From Tumebacillus permanentifrigoris (GTDB lineage: Bacteria > Bacillota > Bacilli > Tumebacillales > Tumebacillaceae): a stretch of 64,000 nucleotides of DNA. Shown one piece after another: positions 7,642 to 15,273 of this stretch. The DNA is taken from contig NZ_QGGL01000005.1 of assembly GCF_003148565.1 (NCBI RefSeq), forward strand, positions 62,001-126,000, read 5' to 3'. The translations under genes and the position numbers were made by a program. The first letter of the stretch is position 1; each line of letters begins with the position of its first letter. Below the pieces are notes generated by a model that was not told where the DNA came from, did not search any database, and saw only the letters and a program-made list of their open reading frames with translations.

Positions 7642-8930
7642 AGCACGATCCCCCTTTGCTCCCGTGCTTGGCGGTTGAATGACCACATCTCATGCATCAC
7701 ACGTAACGCACTTTGACAGTCATCGTGGGACTCGTACAAGTGAGATAGCTCCTGCATCGTCTCCTCATATTCCGTGTGGAACTCAGTGAGTTTGAAGCAG
7801 TCTGCCGCCTGTTTCATGTATTTGACCGCGACAGCCTGTTGATTGCGTGCCTGAGCGATACCGGCTTGAGTCCTGGCTACCCATGCTTGGTAGGAATGGA
7901 CGGTTGGCAACAGCTTCCTAGCCGATTGACACGCTTCCTCTGCTTGATCGAGTTTCCCACCAGCGAGGTAGAGTTTCGCAAGCTCGGTTACCGTGGTCCC
8001 CATTTCCTCATCCCGCCGAAGTCTTCTGTATTCCTCCACGATAGTCTCTAAACTACTTATCGCTTTGTCTCGATTCCCCATCTCCCCTTGGAGAACTGCA
8101 AGCCGGACTTCAAGAGTCAACTTCTCCGTCTTGCAACTCAATGTCTCGAAATACCACTGAGCGCGTTGTGCATAGTCAGCCGCTTGCTCGTACTGGTCGG
8201 CTACGTGAGAGGACTGTGCCAGCTTCATGTAGAGGTTTCCAATCCCTTGGATGTCCTCTCTTTCCTCCAAGATCGGCAAGGCCAGTTGAAGCGTGGCAAC
8301 TGCTTGTTTCAATTGACCCGATTTATTTTGAATCTCCGCCAACGTCAGAAGCAGTGAGCATTGGAGATGTACGTCCTTCAAATTGGATGACCGCATCTGT
8401 GTGAGAGCATTTGTCAAATAATGCTCCGCGATCTGATAACGTCTGCATTTCAACTCCAACTGCCCTAGCTGATGCAAGACACGGATGAGCATGATGGGAC
8501 TTCCGTTGGTTGAATGTGCGTGATCTAACAATTGCTGGAACGATTCTTCTGCTTCTCGAAATTGACTCAGCCCAAGCAAACAGCAGGCGTAATCGTAGCG
8601 AATTTCAAACGGATCGAGCTTGCCATTGTTTGTTTGGATAACTTTTTTCAAAAACGGCAGCGCACCTGAAAATTCACCGGCAGATAGCATGCCTTTCGCC
8701 AATCTGTACTCGCTGATGATGACAAGGTTCATTTCCAAGTTCCCAATCAGTTCGTCTAGAGGGATCTCAAGTTTCTCTGCGATCTTGCCCAAGACGTGAT
8801 AACTTGGTTTGGCCTTGTCCGATTCGATCTGTGAAATCATTGATGGGGTTACGATCCCCTCTGCTAGTTGTATTTGGGTTAAACCCTTTTTCATCCGTAG
8901 TTGGCGGAGACGTTGACCGAAAGTTTCCAC
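7638..8930 (-). CDS. XRE-type HTH regulator with TPR repeats (430 aa)
   Basis: GTG 8930 is chosen because GAGGTGG lies 5 nt upstream and because the paralogue remnant at 5797 starts at the same codon. Residues 4-58 are a Cro/CI-type HTH (GLTQIQLAEGIVTPSMISQIE). About 350 residues of tandem TPR helices follow. This is the architecture of RRNPP-type peptide-responsive regulators and of PlcR/Rgg-like proteins. No obvious pre-peptide gene follows; the coupled downstream gene encodes a cytoplasmic TPR-like protein instead. An inverted repeat at 8949-8972 just upstream is an autoregulatory operator candidate. Confidence 0.8.
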   Translation of the reverse strand: METFGQRLRQLRMKKGLTQIQLAEGIVTPSMISQIESDKAKPSYHVLGKIAEKLEIPLDELIGNLEMNLVIISEYRLAKGMLSAGEFSGALPFLKKVIQTNNGKLDPFEIRYDYACCLLGLSQFREAEESFQQLLDHAHSTNGSPIMLIRVLHQLGQLELKCRRYQIAEHYLTNALTQMRSSNLKDVHLQCSLLLTLAEIQNKSGQLKQAVATLQLALPILEEREDIQGIGNLYMKLAQSSHVADQYEQAADYAQRAQWYFETLSCKTEKLTLEVRLAVLQGEMGNRDKAISSLETIVEEYRRLRRDEEMGTTVTELAKLYLAGGKLDQAEEACQSARKLLPTVHSYQAWVARTQAGIAQARNQQAVAVKYMKQAADCFKLTEFHTEYEETMQELSHLYESHDDCQSALRVMHEMWSFNRQAREQRGIVL

Positions 8931-8948
8931 ATTAACCACCTCTTCGTT

Positions 8949-8972
8949 TTGTGTTATTGCCTATAAACACAA
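8949..8972. promoter_or_regulatory. Inverted repeat upstream of the HTH-TPR gene
   Basis: TTGTGTT (8949-8955) and AACACAA (8966-8972), 20-40 nt from the start codon. The same half-site occurs in opposite arrangement at 6004-6027. Confidence 0.45.
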
Positions 8973-8974
8973 TA

Positions 8975-9004
8975 AACCATCCCTTTGATCTTGGGATGGT
9001 TTTT
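8975..9004 (+). terminator. Orphan hairpin with T-run
   Basis: AACCATCCC and GGGATGGTT flank a 9-nt loop and are followed by TTT on the plus strand. No plus-strand gene ends here, so it may be a leftover of a lost gene or act as a boundary element. Confidence 0.5.
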
Positions 9005-9065
9005 CCAATGAATGGCTGTTGTAGGTTCAACTGCATGTTACAATGTCAAATTGAGAAGTGACAAT

Positions 9066-9101
9066 CTAAAGCCCCTCATCTACCATTAACGAGGGGCTTA
9101 G
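9066..9101 (-). terminator. Terminator after the pre-peptide gene
   Basis: AAGCCCCTC and GAGGGGCTT arms with a 13-nt loop, only 8 nt beyond the stop at 9109; the U-tract is weak. Confidence 0.65.
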
Positions 9102-9108
9102 AGCATTG

Positions 9109-9255
9109 CTATTTCCAATCTTTGGTGATTGCTTTTGAGCTAAGGTCAGGTGGAATTGTTTCTGCAACTTTGACTGAATGAACTATTGATGCAGTAGTTG
9201 TACTTATGACAACTACTGCAATCAGCGAAATACTTACAGCTAAAAGTTTTTTCAT
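9109..9255 (-). CDS. Phr/AimP-like secreted signalling pre-peptide (48 aa)
   Basis: ATG 9255 shares one base with the stop of the HTH-TPR receptor gene (TAATG), with GAGGAGGG as SD. The product starts MKKLLAVSISLIAVVVIS, a clear signal peptide, and ends SSKAITKDWK. This is the layout of RRNPP pro-peptides (Phr, NprX, PapR, AimP): a small exported precursor directly downstream of its receptor, with the mature signal at or near the C-terminus. The mature peptide is not known; the last 5-8 residues are the natural candidates. A terminator ends the unit. Confidence 0.75.
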   Translation of the reverse strand: MKKLLAVSISLIAVVVISTTTASIVHSVKVAETIPPDLSSKAITKDWK

Positions 9256-10442
9256 TAGAATCCCTCCTCGTCGATTAACCCACCGTAATTCTGCATCAGT
9301 GTGTTACTCTTCATATAGTAAAGCAACAAGGATTCTGAGTCACCCTTGGATGCGTAATACTCCATCAAATATTTACATGCGGAATAACGTACAGCCATTC
9401 CAACATTTAAATCATCGCTTACACGAATAGCAAATGATGGGTCATCCTGTGACATTGAATACAGAATTTGCAGTTTCCCATGCAAGTCTGGAAATTCCTT
9501 TGACACGATATTGTTTTCCAAAACTAATGTATTAACCGCTGTTCGTTCTCCCAATTTTAACAGAGTCTTCGCATATTCTTTAATAGCGAAAAGTCTCGGA
9601 TACTCGAAATGATGGAGCAAGACTAGTGCTTTCTCTAGAGCTTTTTTTGCACCCTGGTAATTTCCTAAATGGTATTCATAATGCCCAACATTTATGTAGG
9701 CTTTTCCGATTTGCACTTCTTTGTGAGTTTTCTCGAAGTATTCTAGAGCAAGGTAAGAATGCTTTTTAGCTTTTTCTAAATCCCCCCTGTGCTCATGCCA
9801 TTTCATACGTGTGAAGTGAACATAGCCCATTTTTTCGGCATCGTCCGAAAAGGCACTCTCAACTACATTCAGAGTATGGACTATATTGGTGTATTCCTTT
9901 CTAATGGTAAATGTCACCATGATGTATGACGTTACATGGTAAAGCAATGCACTATCACTGAACGTTTCATTGACCTTCTCAGCATATTCCATTGCAGTCA
10001 AGAAGGATTCGTGAGCAAGGTCATACTTTTGGAGATAGTATTGAGCGCGTCCTAGATTCGCCCAACACATGCAACGTTCTGTAAAACCCAATGCAACACT
10101 AACAAGTTCATTGGCTAGTTTTTCGGCACGAAGCATAGAGTCCTTGGTTCTTCTCTGTGAGGATAGTAGGGTAGTTAATTCTTCTTCCTTTTTATATGTA
10201 TCTCTTTGACGCAATCTATCCTCTTCAACTTTAAGTCCCTTTGCAACATTTTCCAGCAATGCGATTGCAATTGGACGGTTCCCCAAAAGTGTTTGTCTGA
10301 ATGTTTCACGGTTTTCTCCTAATCTCTCCGCGAAGGCACGGATCGAGAAAGCATCCCCTTTTTCTTGCATCAATTCTGCAATTCTCCGACCTAACGGGAT
10401 TTTGCCAAAAGTTACGCTTGCTGTATGTTCTATCGTACTCAT
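9255..10442 (-). CDS. RRNPP-type HTH-TPR peptide receptor/regulator (395 aa)
   Basis: SD GGAGGG precedes ATG 10442. Residues 15-75 form an HTH (PLGRRIAELMQEKG, then FAERLGENRETFRQTL). The rest is a TPR superhelix with recognisable repeats (CWANLGRAQYYLQKYDLAHES; AYINVGHYEYHLGNYQGAKKA). Length and layout match AimR/PlcR/NprR-class receptors, which bind a re-imported oligopeptide in the TPR groove and change DNA binding. The downstream 48-aa pre-peptide gene overlaps the stop by one base, which strongly suggests a receptor-signal pair. No phage genes are nearby, so a lysis-lysogeny role is not supported. Targets are unknown. Confidence 0.82.
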   Translation of the reverse strand: MSTIEHTASVTFGKIPLGRRIAELMQEKGDAFSIRAFAERLGENRETFRQTLLGNRPIAIALLENVAKGLKVEEDRLRQRDTYKKEEELTTLLSSQRRTKDSMLRAEKLANELVSVALGFTERCMCWANLGRAQYYLQKYDLAHESFLTAMEYAEKVNETFSDSALLYHVTSYIMVTFTIRKEYTNIVHTLNVVESAFSDDAEKMGYVHFTRMKWHEHRGDLEKAKKHSYLALEYFEKTHKEVQIGKAYINVGHYEYHLGNYQGAKKALEKALVLLHHFEYPRLFAIKEYAKTLLKLGERTAVNTLVLENNIVSKEFPDLHGKLQILYSMSQDDPSFAIRVSDDLNVGMAVRYSACKYLMEYYASKGDSESLLLYYMKSNTLMQNYGGLIDEEGF

Positions 10443-10507
10443 GTATTTCCCTCCATGAACGAGTTGACTTTAAAGGTAAACCACTGATCAAACAACATAC
10501 CATTTCA

Positions 10508-10543
10508 ATTATAGCGAATTACACAAAAGAAGTATACAATTCG
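10508..10543 (-). promoter_or_regulatory. Promoter region of the RRNPP pair with flanking inverted repeat
   Basis: A perfect -10 TATAAT lies at 10508-10513 on the minus strand; the -35 is weak. CGAATT (10515-10520) and AATTCG (10538-10543) flank the spacer and -35 zone and could be an operator for the receptor. Confidence 0.45.
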
Positions 10544-10596
10544 TTACTGCGATTCTGAATGCAGTAAGTATTTCGTTCAGTCTTGTATTTCGCTTT

Positions 10597-10843
10597 CTAC
10601 ACGCTCATCTCAGCTTCGCAGACCTGGCGGGCTAGTTGAGGTAGGGCACGCGGGCTTGGCGTATCGTCTGTGACCTTTGAGATGACGTAGAAGGCATTTG
10701 CAGCAAGTGGTTGAATTCGGGTCGAACAACAAAAAGGAAGCCCTATTATTGGCTCCCCGCATCCATCTATCCGCCTCGTATTTGGCTTGTACAATGTTTT
10801 TGAGATGATCTGAATAGTTTCGTACGGTGAACACTACCGACAC
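10597..10843 (-). pseudogene. Frameshifted gene remnant of unknown family
   Basis: Two minus-strand frames look coding in succession. The first, upstream, contains HLKNIVQAKYEADRWMRGA; about 10725-10740 sense passes to another frame containing IQPLAANAFYVISKVTDD and ending in a stop at 10597. Composition is protein-like but no family is recognised. Confidence 0.3.
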
Positions 10844-11057
10844 GCTAAAATTGCAATTTTCAACGCAATCGAGGGAATGACTATTTTCCTTGTCTTAGAT
10901 GCAATTTCACACCCGAAAAAGGCGTTTAATCGGAATCGGAAGATAACAGGATCATGTGGAAGGAAGTATTCCAATGATATTTTTTCAGATTTTTTTTCTT
11001 CATCCTCAACGCTGGAATTCATCACGTTCAGCGCTATAAACCTCCTAGTTCTTTCAG
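10844..11057. other. Stretch without a recognised gene
   Basis: Short overlapping frames exist on both strands, but none has a good SD together with protein-like composition. Confidence 0.5.
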
Positions 11058-11100
11058 AAAAAACTAAAAGACCGCTCCCCGAAAGAATATCGAGAAGCGG
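11058..11100 (-). terminator. Terminator of the small secreted protein-VanZ operon
   Basis: CCGCTCCCCGA and TCGAGAAGCGG form an 11-bp stem with two mismatches, followed on the minus strand by TTTT and TTTTTT. Confidence 0.65.
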
Positions 11101-11155
11101 CCATTGCATAAAAATTACTTCTTTTTTCTATCTACTTGACAGAGCTAATACCAAT

Positions 11156-11725
11156 TTAGGATCGTATTTCCCTACCCATCATTGATGTCAAGCTGAAGGG
11201 CTTTTCCAGCAATCTCCAAGCAAGATATCCTACAAGTACACCTAACGTGTTACAAATTAAATCATCAACATCGGCCGTTCTATAATTGTAGTTGATGATC
11301 GTATCCAATACCAGTTGCGCTGTTTCAAGGAGAACCGAGAAAAGAAAGCCTAGGAGTAACACTTTCGAGAATTTTGGACGTTGCAAAACTAGCGGAACAA
11401 GGAAACCAAATGGACATAACATCAATATATTACCACCAATTTGCTTCAGAAAATCAAGTCCTGTGTCGTATTCCCAAATTTGAATTATTTCTTTAAACGG
11501 AACAATATTGTTTTGCGGCTGATACGGCAAACTACGTAAATGCTCTAGATAACTTTGCTGGAATGGGAAAGGAAAAAATACAAGGCTTACTACTGCACCC
11601 AGATAGACATACAAGGCAGAAAAAACGAAAATTTGCATAGGTGGTGTTTTTTTAAAAATATTATATATTATTACAATCAAATAAACTATTGTCAAAATTA
11701 AAATCAATAATGGTGATCTCAACAT
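11156..11725 (-). CDS. VanZ-like integral membrane protein (189 aa)
   Basis: SD AGGGGGA precedes ATG 11725, which overlaps the upstream stop by 7 nt. Four to five hydrophobic segments are visible. The family signatures NIVPFKEI, GGNILMLCPFGFLVPL and ADVDDLICNTLGVLVGY are those of VanZ-like proteins. VanZ gives low-level teicoplanin resistance in enterococci; for most relatives the role is unknown. The AT-rich coding differs from the GC-rich genes to its right. Confidence 0.85.
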   Translation of the reverse strand: MLRSPLLILILTIVYLIVIIYNIFKKTPPMQIFVFSALYVYLGAVVSLVFFPFPFQQSYLEHLRSLPYQPQNNIVPFKEIIQIWEYDTGLDFLKQIGGNILMLCPFGFLVPLVLQRPKFSKVLLLGFLFSVLLETAQLVLDTIINYNYRTADVDDLICNTLGVLVGYLAWRLLEKPFSLTSMMGREIRS

Positions 11726-12072
11726 ATAGATTCCCCCTCTTTGAAGTCACCAGCACCAACACCCCCCCATTGGATGGTCTTTGTACCGATGGACGGAGCA
11801 GTACCAGTGCTAATGAAATCATCCGAAGAAAAAGTGTGGTGACGGAACAGATCTACCGAGAAATAGTTACTCTTATCTGTGCCATTGTAGTTAGAGTTAA
11901 GATCAACTGCAATGTTAGACCCACCAAACGTTCTTGTTGTCCCTGTCAAGTTAGAGTCAAAGTTGTACTGAATGTCATAGGTGTTATTTGCTGCAAATGC
12001 CACAACCGGAACCAATAGCGCACTCAAAGCCACGAGACTAACTGCGAGTTTCTGTTTCCAAACGTTCATCAT
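11719..12072 (-). CDS. Small exported protein, possibly C-terminally truncated (117 aa)
   Basis: It starts MMNVWKQKLAVSLVALSALL with a signal peptide cleaved near AFA-AN. The mature part is a Thr/Ser/Asn-rich beta-type domain (YDIQYNFDSNL). The reading ends abruptly with GESIC where the next gene's SD begins, so the C-terminal strands expected for such a fold may be lost. It is coupled to the VanZ-like gene by a 7-nt overlap. Function unknown. Confidence 0.6.
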   Translation of the reverse strand: MMNVWKQKLAVSLVALSALLVPVVAFAANNTYDIQYNFDSNLTGTTRTFGGSNIAVDLNSNYNGTDKSNYFSVDLFRHHTFSSDDFISTGTAPSIGTKTIQWGGVGAGDFKEGESIC

Positions 12073-12467
12073 TGTTACCCCATTAGTTTTTATTTAATTT
12101 TATAACGAAATCATATTAGCACATTATTTTTTAAGATGCAATATTTTATTGTTTTCAGTAAATATCCCCCACTCCCTCGCCGCGTTACTCTGCACAATTC
12201 CACCTCGACAAAGATAGCGTGTCGATCCAACTGGCCGCAAGCGACAATCAAGTCCAAAAGTTGATTTCGTACCATGTCCAAGGACTGACAAAGAAGCTGA
12301 CCACATAACGATCTAGCAAGCCATCAAAAACTCGTGAATATATTTTACGTTGGACATTCGATCCGTCAAACTACTGACAGGCAAGATCGCCAGCTTTGGA
12401 CACTCCCTTGAAAAAATTGGCGTTCTAAGTGGTCAAAACAAAAAGAAGAGGCATTTGCCTTTCCGAT
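12073..12467. other. Decayed coding remnants
   Basis: On the plus strand, around 12175-12309, an ATG-less frame reads AQFHLDKDSVSIQLAASDN and ends in a stop after GLTKKLTT. A second piece around 12370-12430 reads FGHSLEKIGVLSGQN. Both look like fragments of a once-functional protein now lacking a start and continuity. I cannot name the family. Confidence 0.35.
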
Positions 12468-12641
12468 TTACTTCCCTCGAACCAAATTATTCAGACATAG
12501 ATTCATGTACCTATCATCTGTGATGAAGAGGACTCGAATGTTTTGAAAATCTCCGGCTTTCATCGCCCAATCTCCTGTCCAATTATCAGCGGTGAATCCA
12601 AGGACACTCCACTGTCCTTGATAGAGGATGATACTCTCGAT
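12468..12641 (-). CDS. Small hypothetical protein (57 aa), possible fragment
   Basis: ATG 12641 begins MIESIILYQGQWSVLGFTAD; composition is protein-like (several Trp, Asp) but no SD is visible. A short hairpin with T-rich tail (12441-12460) follows on the same strand. It may be the end of a degraded gene. Confidence 0.3.
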   Translation of the reverse strand: MESIILYQGQWSVLGFTADNWTGDWAMKAGDFQNIRVLFITDDRYMNLCLNNLVRGK

Positions 12642-12723
12642 CATACGAATTATAAACAATTATTTTAAATATGAATTTATCGCGCTATGATATTTTCACT
12701 TTATATGTCGTTCTCAGTACAAG

Positions 12724-12751
12724 AAAATGAGCGGGTCGAATTGACCCACTC
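12724..12751 (-). terminator. Terminator downstream of the MFS gene
   Basis: Minus strand GAGTGGGTC-AATTC-GACCCGCTC followed by ATTTTCTT, 125 nt after the MFS stop. The 12752-12875 stretch holds no gene. Confidence 0.55.
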
Positions 12752-12875
12752 AATCCCCATTGTATTTTCAAATTTCCTATTCCCTCATCTGCATACCTAT
12801 GTTACTATGAATTCACCAATTGAATAGTGACAAAGTTCATTATCCTCGGTTCCCAGTGTTCATTACCGTGGAGAA

Positions 12876-14099
12876 TCAAGATGTCGCGTTCATCGTACTC
12901 GCTGTCCGCTTCTTCTGAAACCAAACCCGATCCACCAAAATCCCCACAACCCCCATCACCACCAAAAACATCCCAATCCCCTGAAACGTCGGGCTCGCCC
13001 CAAACGTCCGTACCAACACCCCACCTGTCAACGGCGACACAATCAGCACCACGCTAAACATCGAGTTCATGATCCCCGACACGCGCCCAATCGCTTCCGG
13101 CGGGGTCTCTTTCTGCATCACATAATTCGTCCCCGTCATCGTCAACCCGTTCCCGAGCCCGCCGATCAGCGCCACGACGATGATCATCCACCAAGCCATC
13201 CCTGGTCGCAGCAAGCCCGTTGCGCCAAATAGCCAGCCATAGGACTTGATCTCCTTGCGCCGACTCAGCAAGGCAATCGAGATCACCGACCCCACCCCAA
13301 TCGATGACACCGCATAGCCGAACAAGTCTGTCCGGGTCGCATCATACTCGCGGAACACCACCGGGATCTGGAAGTCACCCAACTGCAACGCAGCCGATGC
13401 GACCAGCCCGAACACCAACCAGTTCAACAGCACGCGATTGCTCGCGACCATCGACCACCCTGCCTTCCACTCTTGCCCAAAAGAGAGCTTTGGCTCCGAT
13501 GCCTCTGCTCCGGCCTCGCTCTGCACCTCACTAGATCGCCTCTCTTCCACGCGCCCAACCGTCAACAAAATCATCGCCGAGAGTGCAAACGACACCGCAT
13601 TCACCAACATGCACGCTTGCGGCGAGAACACCGCGACCAACGTCCCGCCAAGCACCGGGCCCAACACTTTGCCAACTTGGTTGACGATCCCGTTCAACGA
13701 GGTCGCTTTCAACAGCTCTTCCTTCGCCACAAGCAATCGGGTCAGCGCTTGCTGCGCCGGGTAATGGAACGTTCCTGCACAGGAACGCAAGGTCAGCAAC
13801 GCCAACAGCACATACACATTGGGCGCAAACATCAACGCCACCGTCAACCCTGCACTCAAGATGTCCATCACGATCAGCAAGCGCAGTTTCGGCCAGCGAT
13901 CCGCCAACACGCCTGCGATCTGCCCGAACAACAGCCCTGGAACTGCAAAGGTCAGCGGCACCATCGCCAAGATCATCGGGTCGGAATTCCAGACATAGCC
14001 GATCATCACCGTCATCGCCATCATGTCAAACCAATCCCCTAGTGTTGAGAACGTATACGAAATGAACAACCGCTGAAACGGTTTGTTGCTCCACAACAT
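12876..14099 (-). CDS. MFS efflux transporter (407 aa)
   Basis: ATG 14099 follows SD AGGGGG, which itself lies in the 3' arm of a 12-bp perfect hairpin. About 12 transmembrane segments are visible. The conserved loop between TM2 and TM3 appears as GVLADRWPKLRLLIVMD, and TM5 is the GPVLGGTL type. This fits EntS/YfiS-like DHA-family exporters. A cytosolic loop with VEERRSSEVQSEAGAE separates the halves. The neighbouring wHTH-TPR regulator on the same strand probably controls it. Substrate unknown. Confidence 0.85.
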   Translation of the reverse strand: MLWSNKPFQRLFISYTFSTLGDWFDMMAMTVMIGYVWNSDPMILAMVPLTFAVPGLLFGQIAGVLADRWPKLRLLIVMDILSAGLTVALMFAPNVYVLLALLTLRSCAGTFHYPAQQALTRLLVAKEELLKATSLNGIVNQVGKVLGPVLGGTLVAVFSPQACMLVNAVSFALSAMILLTVGRVEERRSSEVQSEAGAEASEPKLSFGQEWKAGWSMVASNRVLLNWLVFGLVASAALQLGDFQIPVVFREYDATRTDLFGYAVSSIGVGSVISIALLSRRKEIKSYGWLFGATGLLRPGMAWWMIIVVALIGGLGNGLTMTGTNYVMQKETPPEAIGRVSGIMNSMFSVVLIVSPLTGGVLVRTFGASPTFQGIGMFLVVMGVVGILVDRVWFQKKRTASTMNATS

Positions 14100-14103
14100 C
14101 AAA

Positions 14104-14148
14104 ATTCCCCCTGTAGGCTGCTTGATACGTTCAGCATACAGGGGGAAT
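14104..14148 (-). promoter_or_regulatory. RBS-sequestering hairpin upstream of the MFS gene
   Basis: ATTCCCCCTGTA (14104-14115) and TACAGGGGGAAT (14137-14148) are a perfect 12-bp inverted repeat with a 21-nt loop. On the minus-strand transcript the SD AGGGGG is base-paired, and the stem ends in TTTT just before the ATG. It could act as a translational switch or as a terminator for the upstream regulator gene. Confidence 0.65.
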
Positions 14149-14160
14149 GTCAGAGGAATT

Positions 14161-14925
14161 TCAGAGCAACGTCTGGCGCAAAACTTCTCGCATCTTCTGT
14201 GCAGCTACTTCGAAGTTGTACCGGGTGGACATTTCCTTCCACAAGGCTTTGTACTCTCGATACAGATCCGGCATGTCGAGGTACTGCTCCAAGAAAAAGT
14301 GGATCAACCGCAAATACATCAAATTCTGCGGCACGAACTTCGACTGGCGCAAGACAGCAAATCCTTCATCCAGCAACGCTTTGCCCGCGTCCTTGCGCCC
14401 CTCGTGCAACTCCCAGAGACCACAAACCAGTCGGTAGTTGCCACTTTCACGCAAGTAAGGAGACGATTCCACCATCGCCCCGATCCGATTCAAGCTCTCC
14501 TCCATCCGGTCAAACTGTCCAGCCACAAAATACGCTACCGTCTCGGTGAGCGCCACCGGGATCGCAAACCCCTCCTCGATTCCCAATTCTGTCACCGTCT
14601 GATGTGTGGTACTCGCTAAGCGCTCTAGCGCTTTTTCCACACGACCCGTCATCGTGTAGGGGAACAGGATGTAGAAGTAGGTGACCAACAAAAAATACAG
14701 CCGGTCCTCCACCGAAAACTCATTGGTCTCCGCCAACCACACGAATTCACCTGTGATGAACTGTAGGTACAGTTCGTAAAACGGATCGAGCTCGATCCCC
14801 AGCACTTTCTGTTGGTCAAACAGCACTTGCATCGATTCACCCTGCCCGAGCAAGTGGTAACGTCTGAACATCTTGTTCACATAGGTGTTGACCTCCGCAT
14901 CGAGGAGCGATGGAACGACAGTCAT
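14161..14925 (-). CDS. Helical (TPR-like) half of a frameshifted wHTH regulator (254 aa)
   Basis: The frame starts at ATG 14925 inside the preceding wHTH ORF. It encodes helical repeats (DAEVNTYVNKMFRRYHLLGQ, YRLVCGLWELHEGRKDAGKA) without a DNA-binding domain. Removing one A from the A6 run at 14939-14944 would join it to the wHTH as one protein of about 353 aa (junction GYRMTMKK-ELQS-MTVVPS). A weak AAGGA 10 nt before ATG 14925 would allow separate translation. Either a disrupted gene, a sequencing error, or two overlapping genes. Confidence 0.6.
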   Translation of the reverse strand: MTVVPSLLDAEVNTYVNKMFRRYHLLGQGESMQVLFDQQKVLGIELDPFYELYLQFITGEFVWLAETNEFSVEDRLYFLLVTYFYILFPYTMTGRVEKALERLASTTHQTVTELGIEEGFAIPVALTETVAYFVAGQFDRMEESLNRIGAMVESSPYLRESGNYRLVCGLWELHEGRKDAGKALLDEGFAVLRQSKFVPQNLMYLRLIHFFLEQYLDMPDLYREYKALWKEMSTRYNFEVAAQKMREVLRQTLL

Positions 14926-15223
14926 CGACTGGAGTTCCTTTTTTCATCGTCATGCGATATCCCACACTGCGCACGGTGTCGAGGGTAATCACCTCAGACC
15001 AACTCTTCAACTTTTTCCGCAGGCGATAGATGTGATCGTCGACGGGGCGGTCGACGGGGCTTTCCAACGGCCAGACGCGATCCAACAACTCGTCACGGGT
15101 GAACGCGTGTCCTTGGTTGCGGTAGAGAAAGTCGAGCAACGCGTACTCCTTCGGGAGCAGCGTGATGCGGGTGCCTTTATAGGTAACGGACCAAGCGTCC
15201 GCTTGAAAGTGCAGATGGGCCAC
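14837..15223 (-). CDS. OmpR/PhoB-type winged-helix domain, 5' half of a frameshifted regulator
   Basis: GTG 15223 follows SD GAGAGGTG. Residues 1-95 match the Trans_reg_C winged helix (LLPKEYALLDFLYRNQG, FTRDELLDRVWP, RPVDDHIYRLRKKLK, TVRSVGYRM). After the A6 run the frame continues for about 35 residues of atypical Cys/Arg-rich sequence that overlaps the next frame, which is a sign of a frameshift. There is no receiver domain, as is usual for wHTH-TPR/BTAD-like regulators. The likely target is the adjacent MFS gene. Confidence 0.65.
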   Translation of the reverse strand: MAHLHFQADAWSVTYKGTRITLLPKEYALLDFLYRNQGHAFTRDELLDRVWPLESPVDRPVDDHIYRLRKKLKSWSEVITLDTVRSVGYRMTMKKGTPVDDCRSIAPRCGGQHLCEQDVQTLPLARAG

Positions 15224-15266
15224 AAAAAAACACCTCTCTCGGAAACCATTATACCGAGGAGGGTGT
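15224..15266 (-). terminator. Terminator of the metallophosphoesterase operon, overlapping the next gene's SD
   Basis: AACACCCTCCTCGG and CCGAGAGAGGTGTT (minus strand, 1-2 mismatches) followed by T7. The 3' arm contains the SD of the wHTH gene and the loop contains TATAAT, so the same DNA may serve as terminator and as start region. Confidence 0.7.
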
Positions 15267-15273
15267 TTTCTGG

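Noticed and set aside
9255-10442. AimR lysis-lysogeny (arbitrium) system
   Set aside because: Layout is similar but no phage structural, repressor or intact integrase genes are present nearby, so only a general RRNPP call is made.
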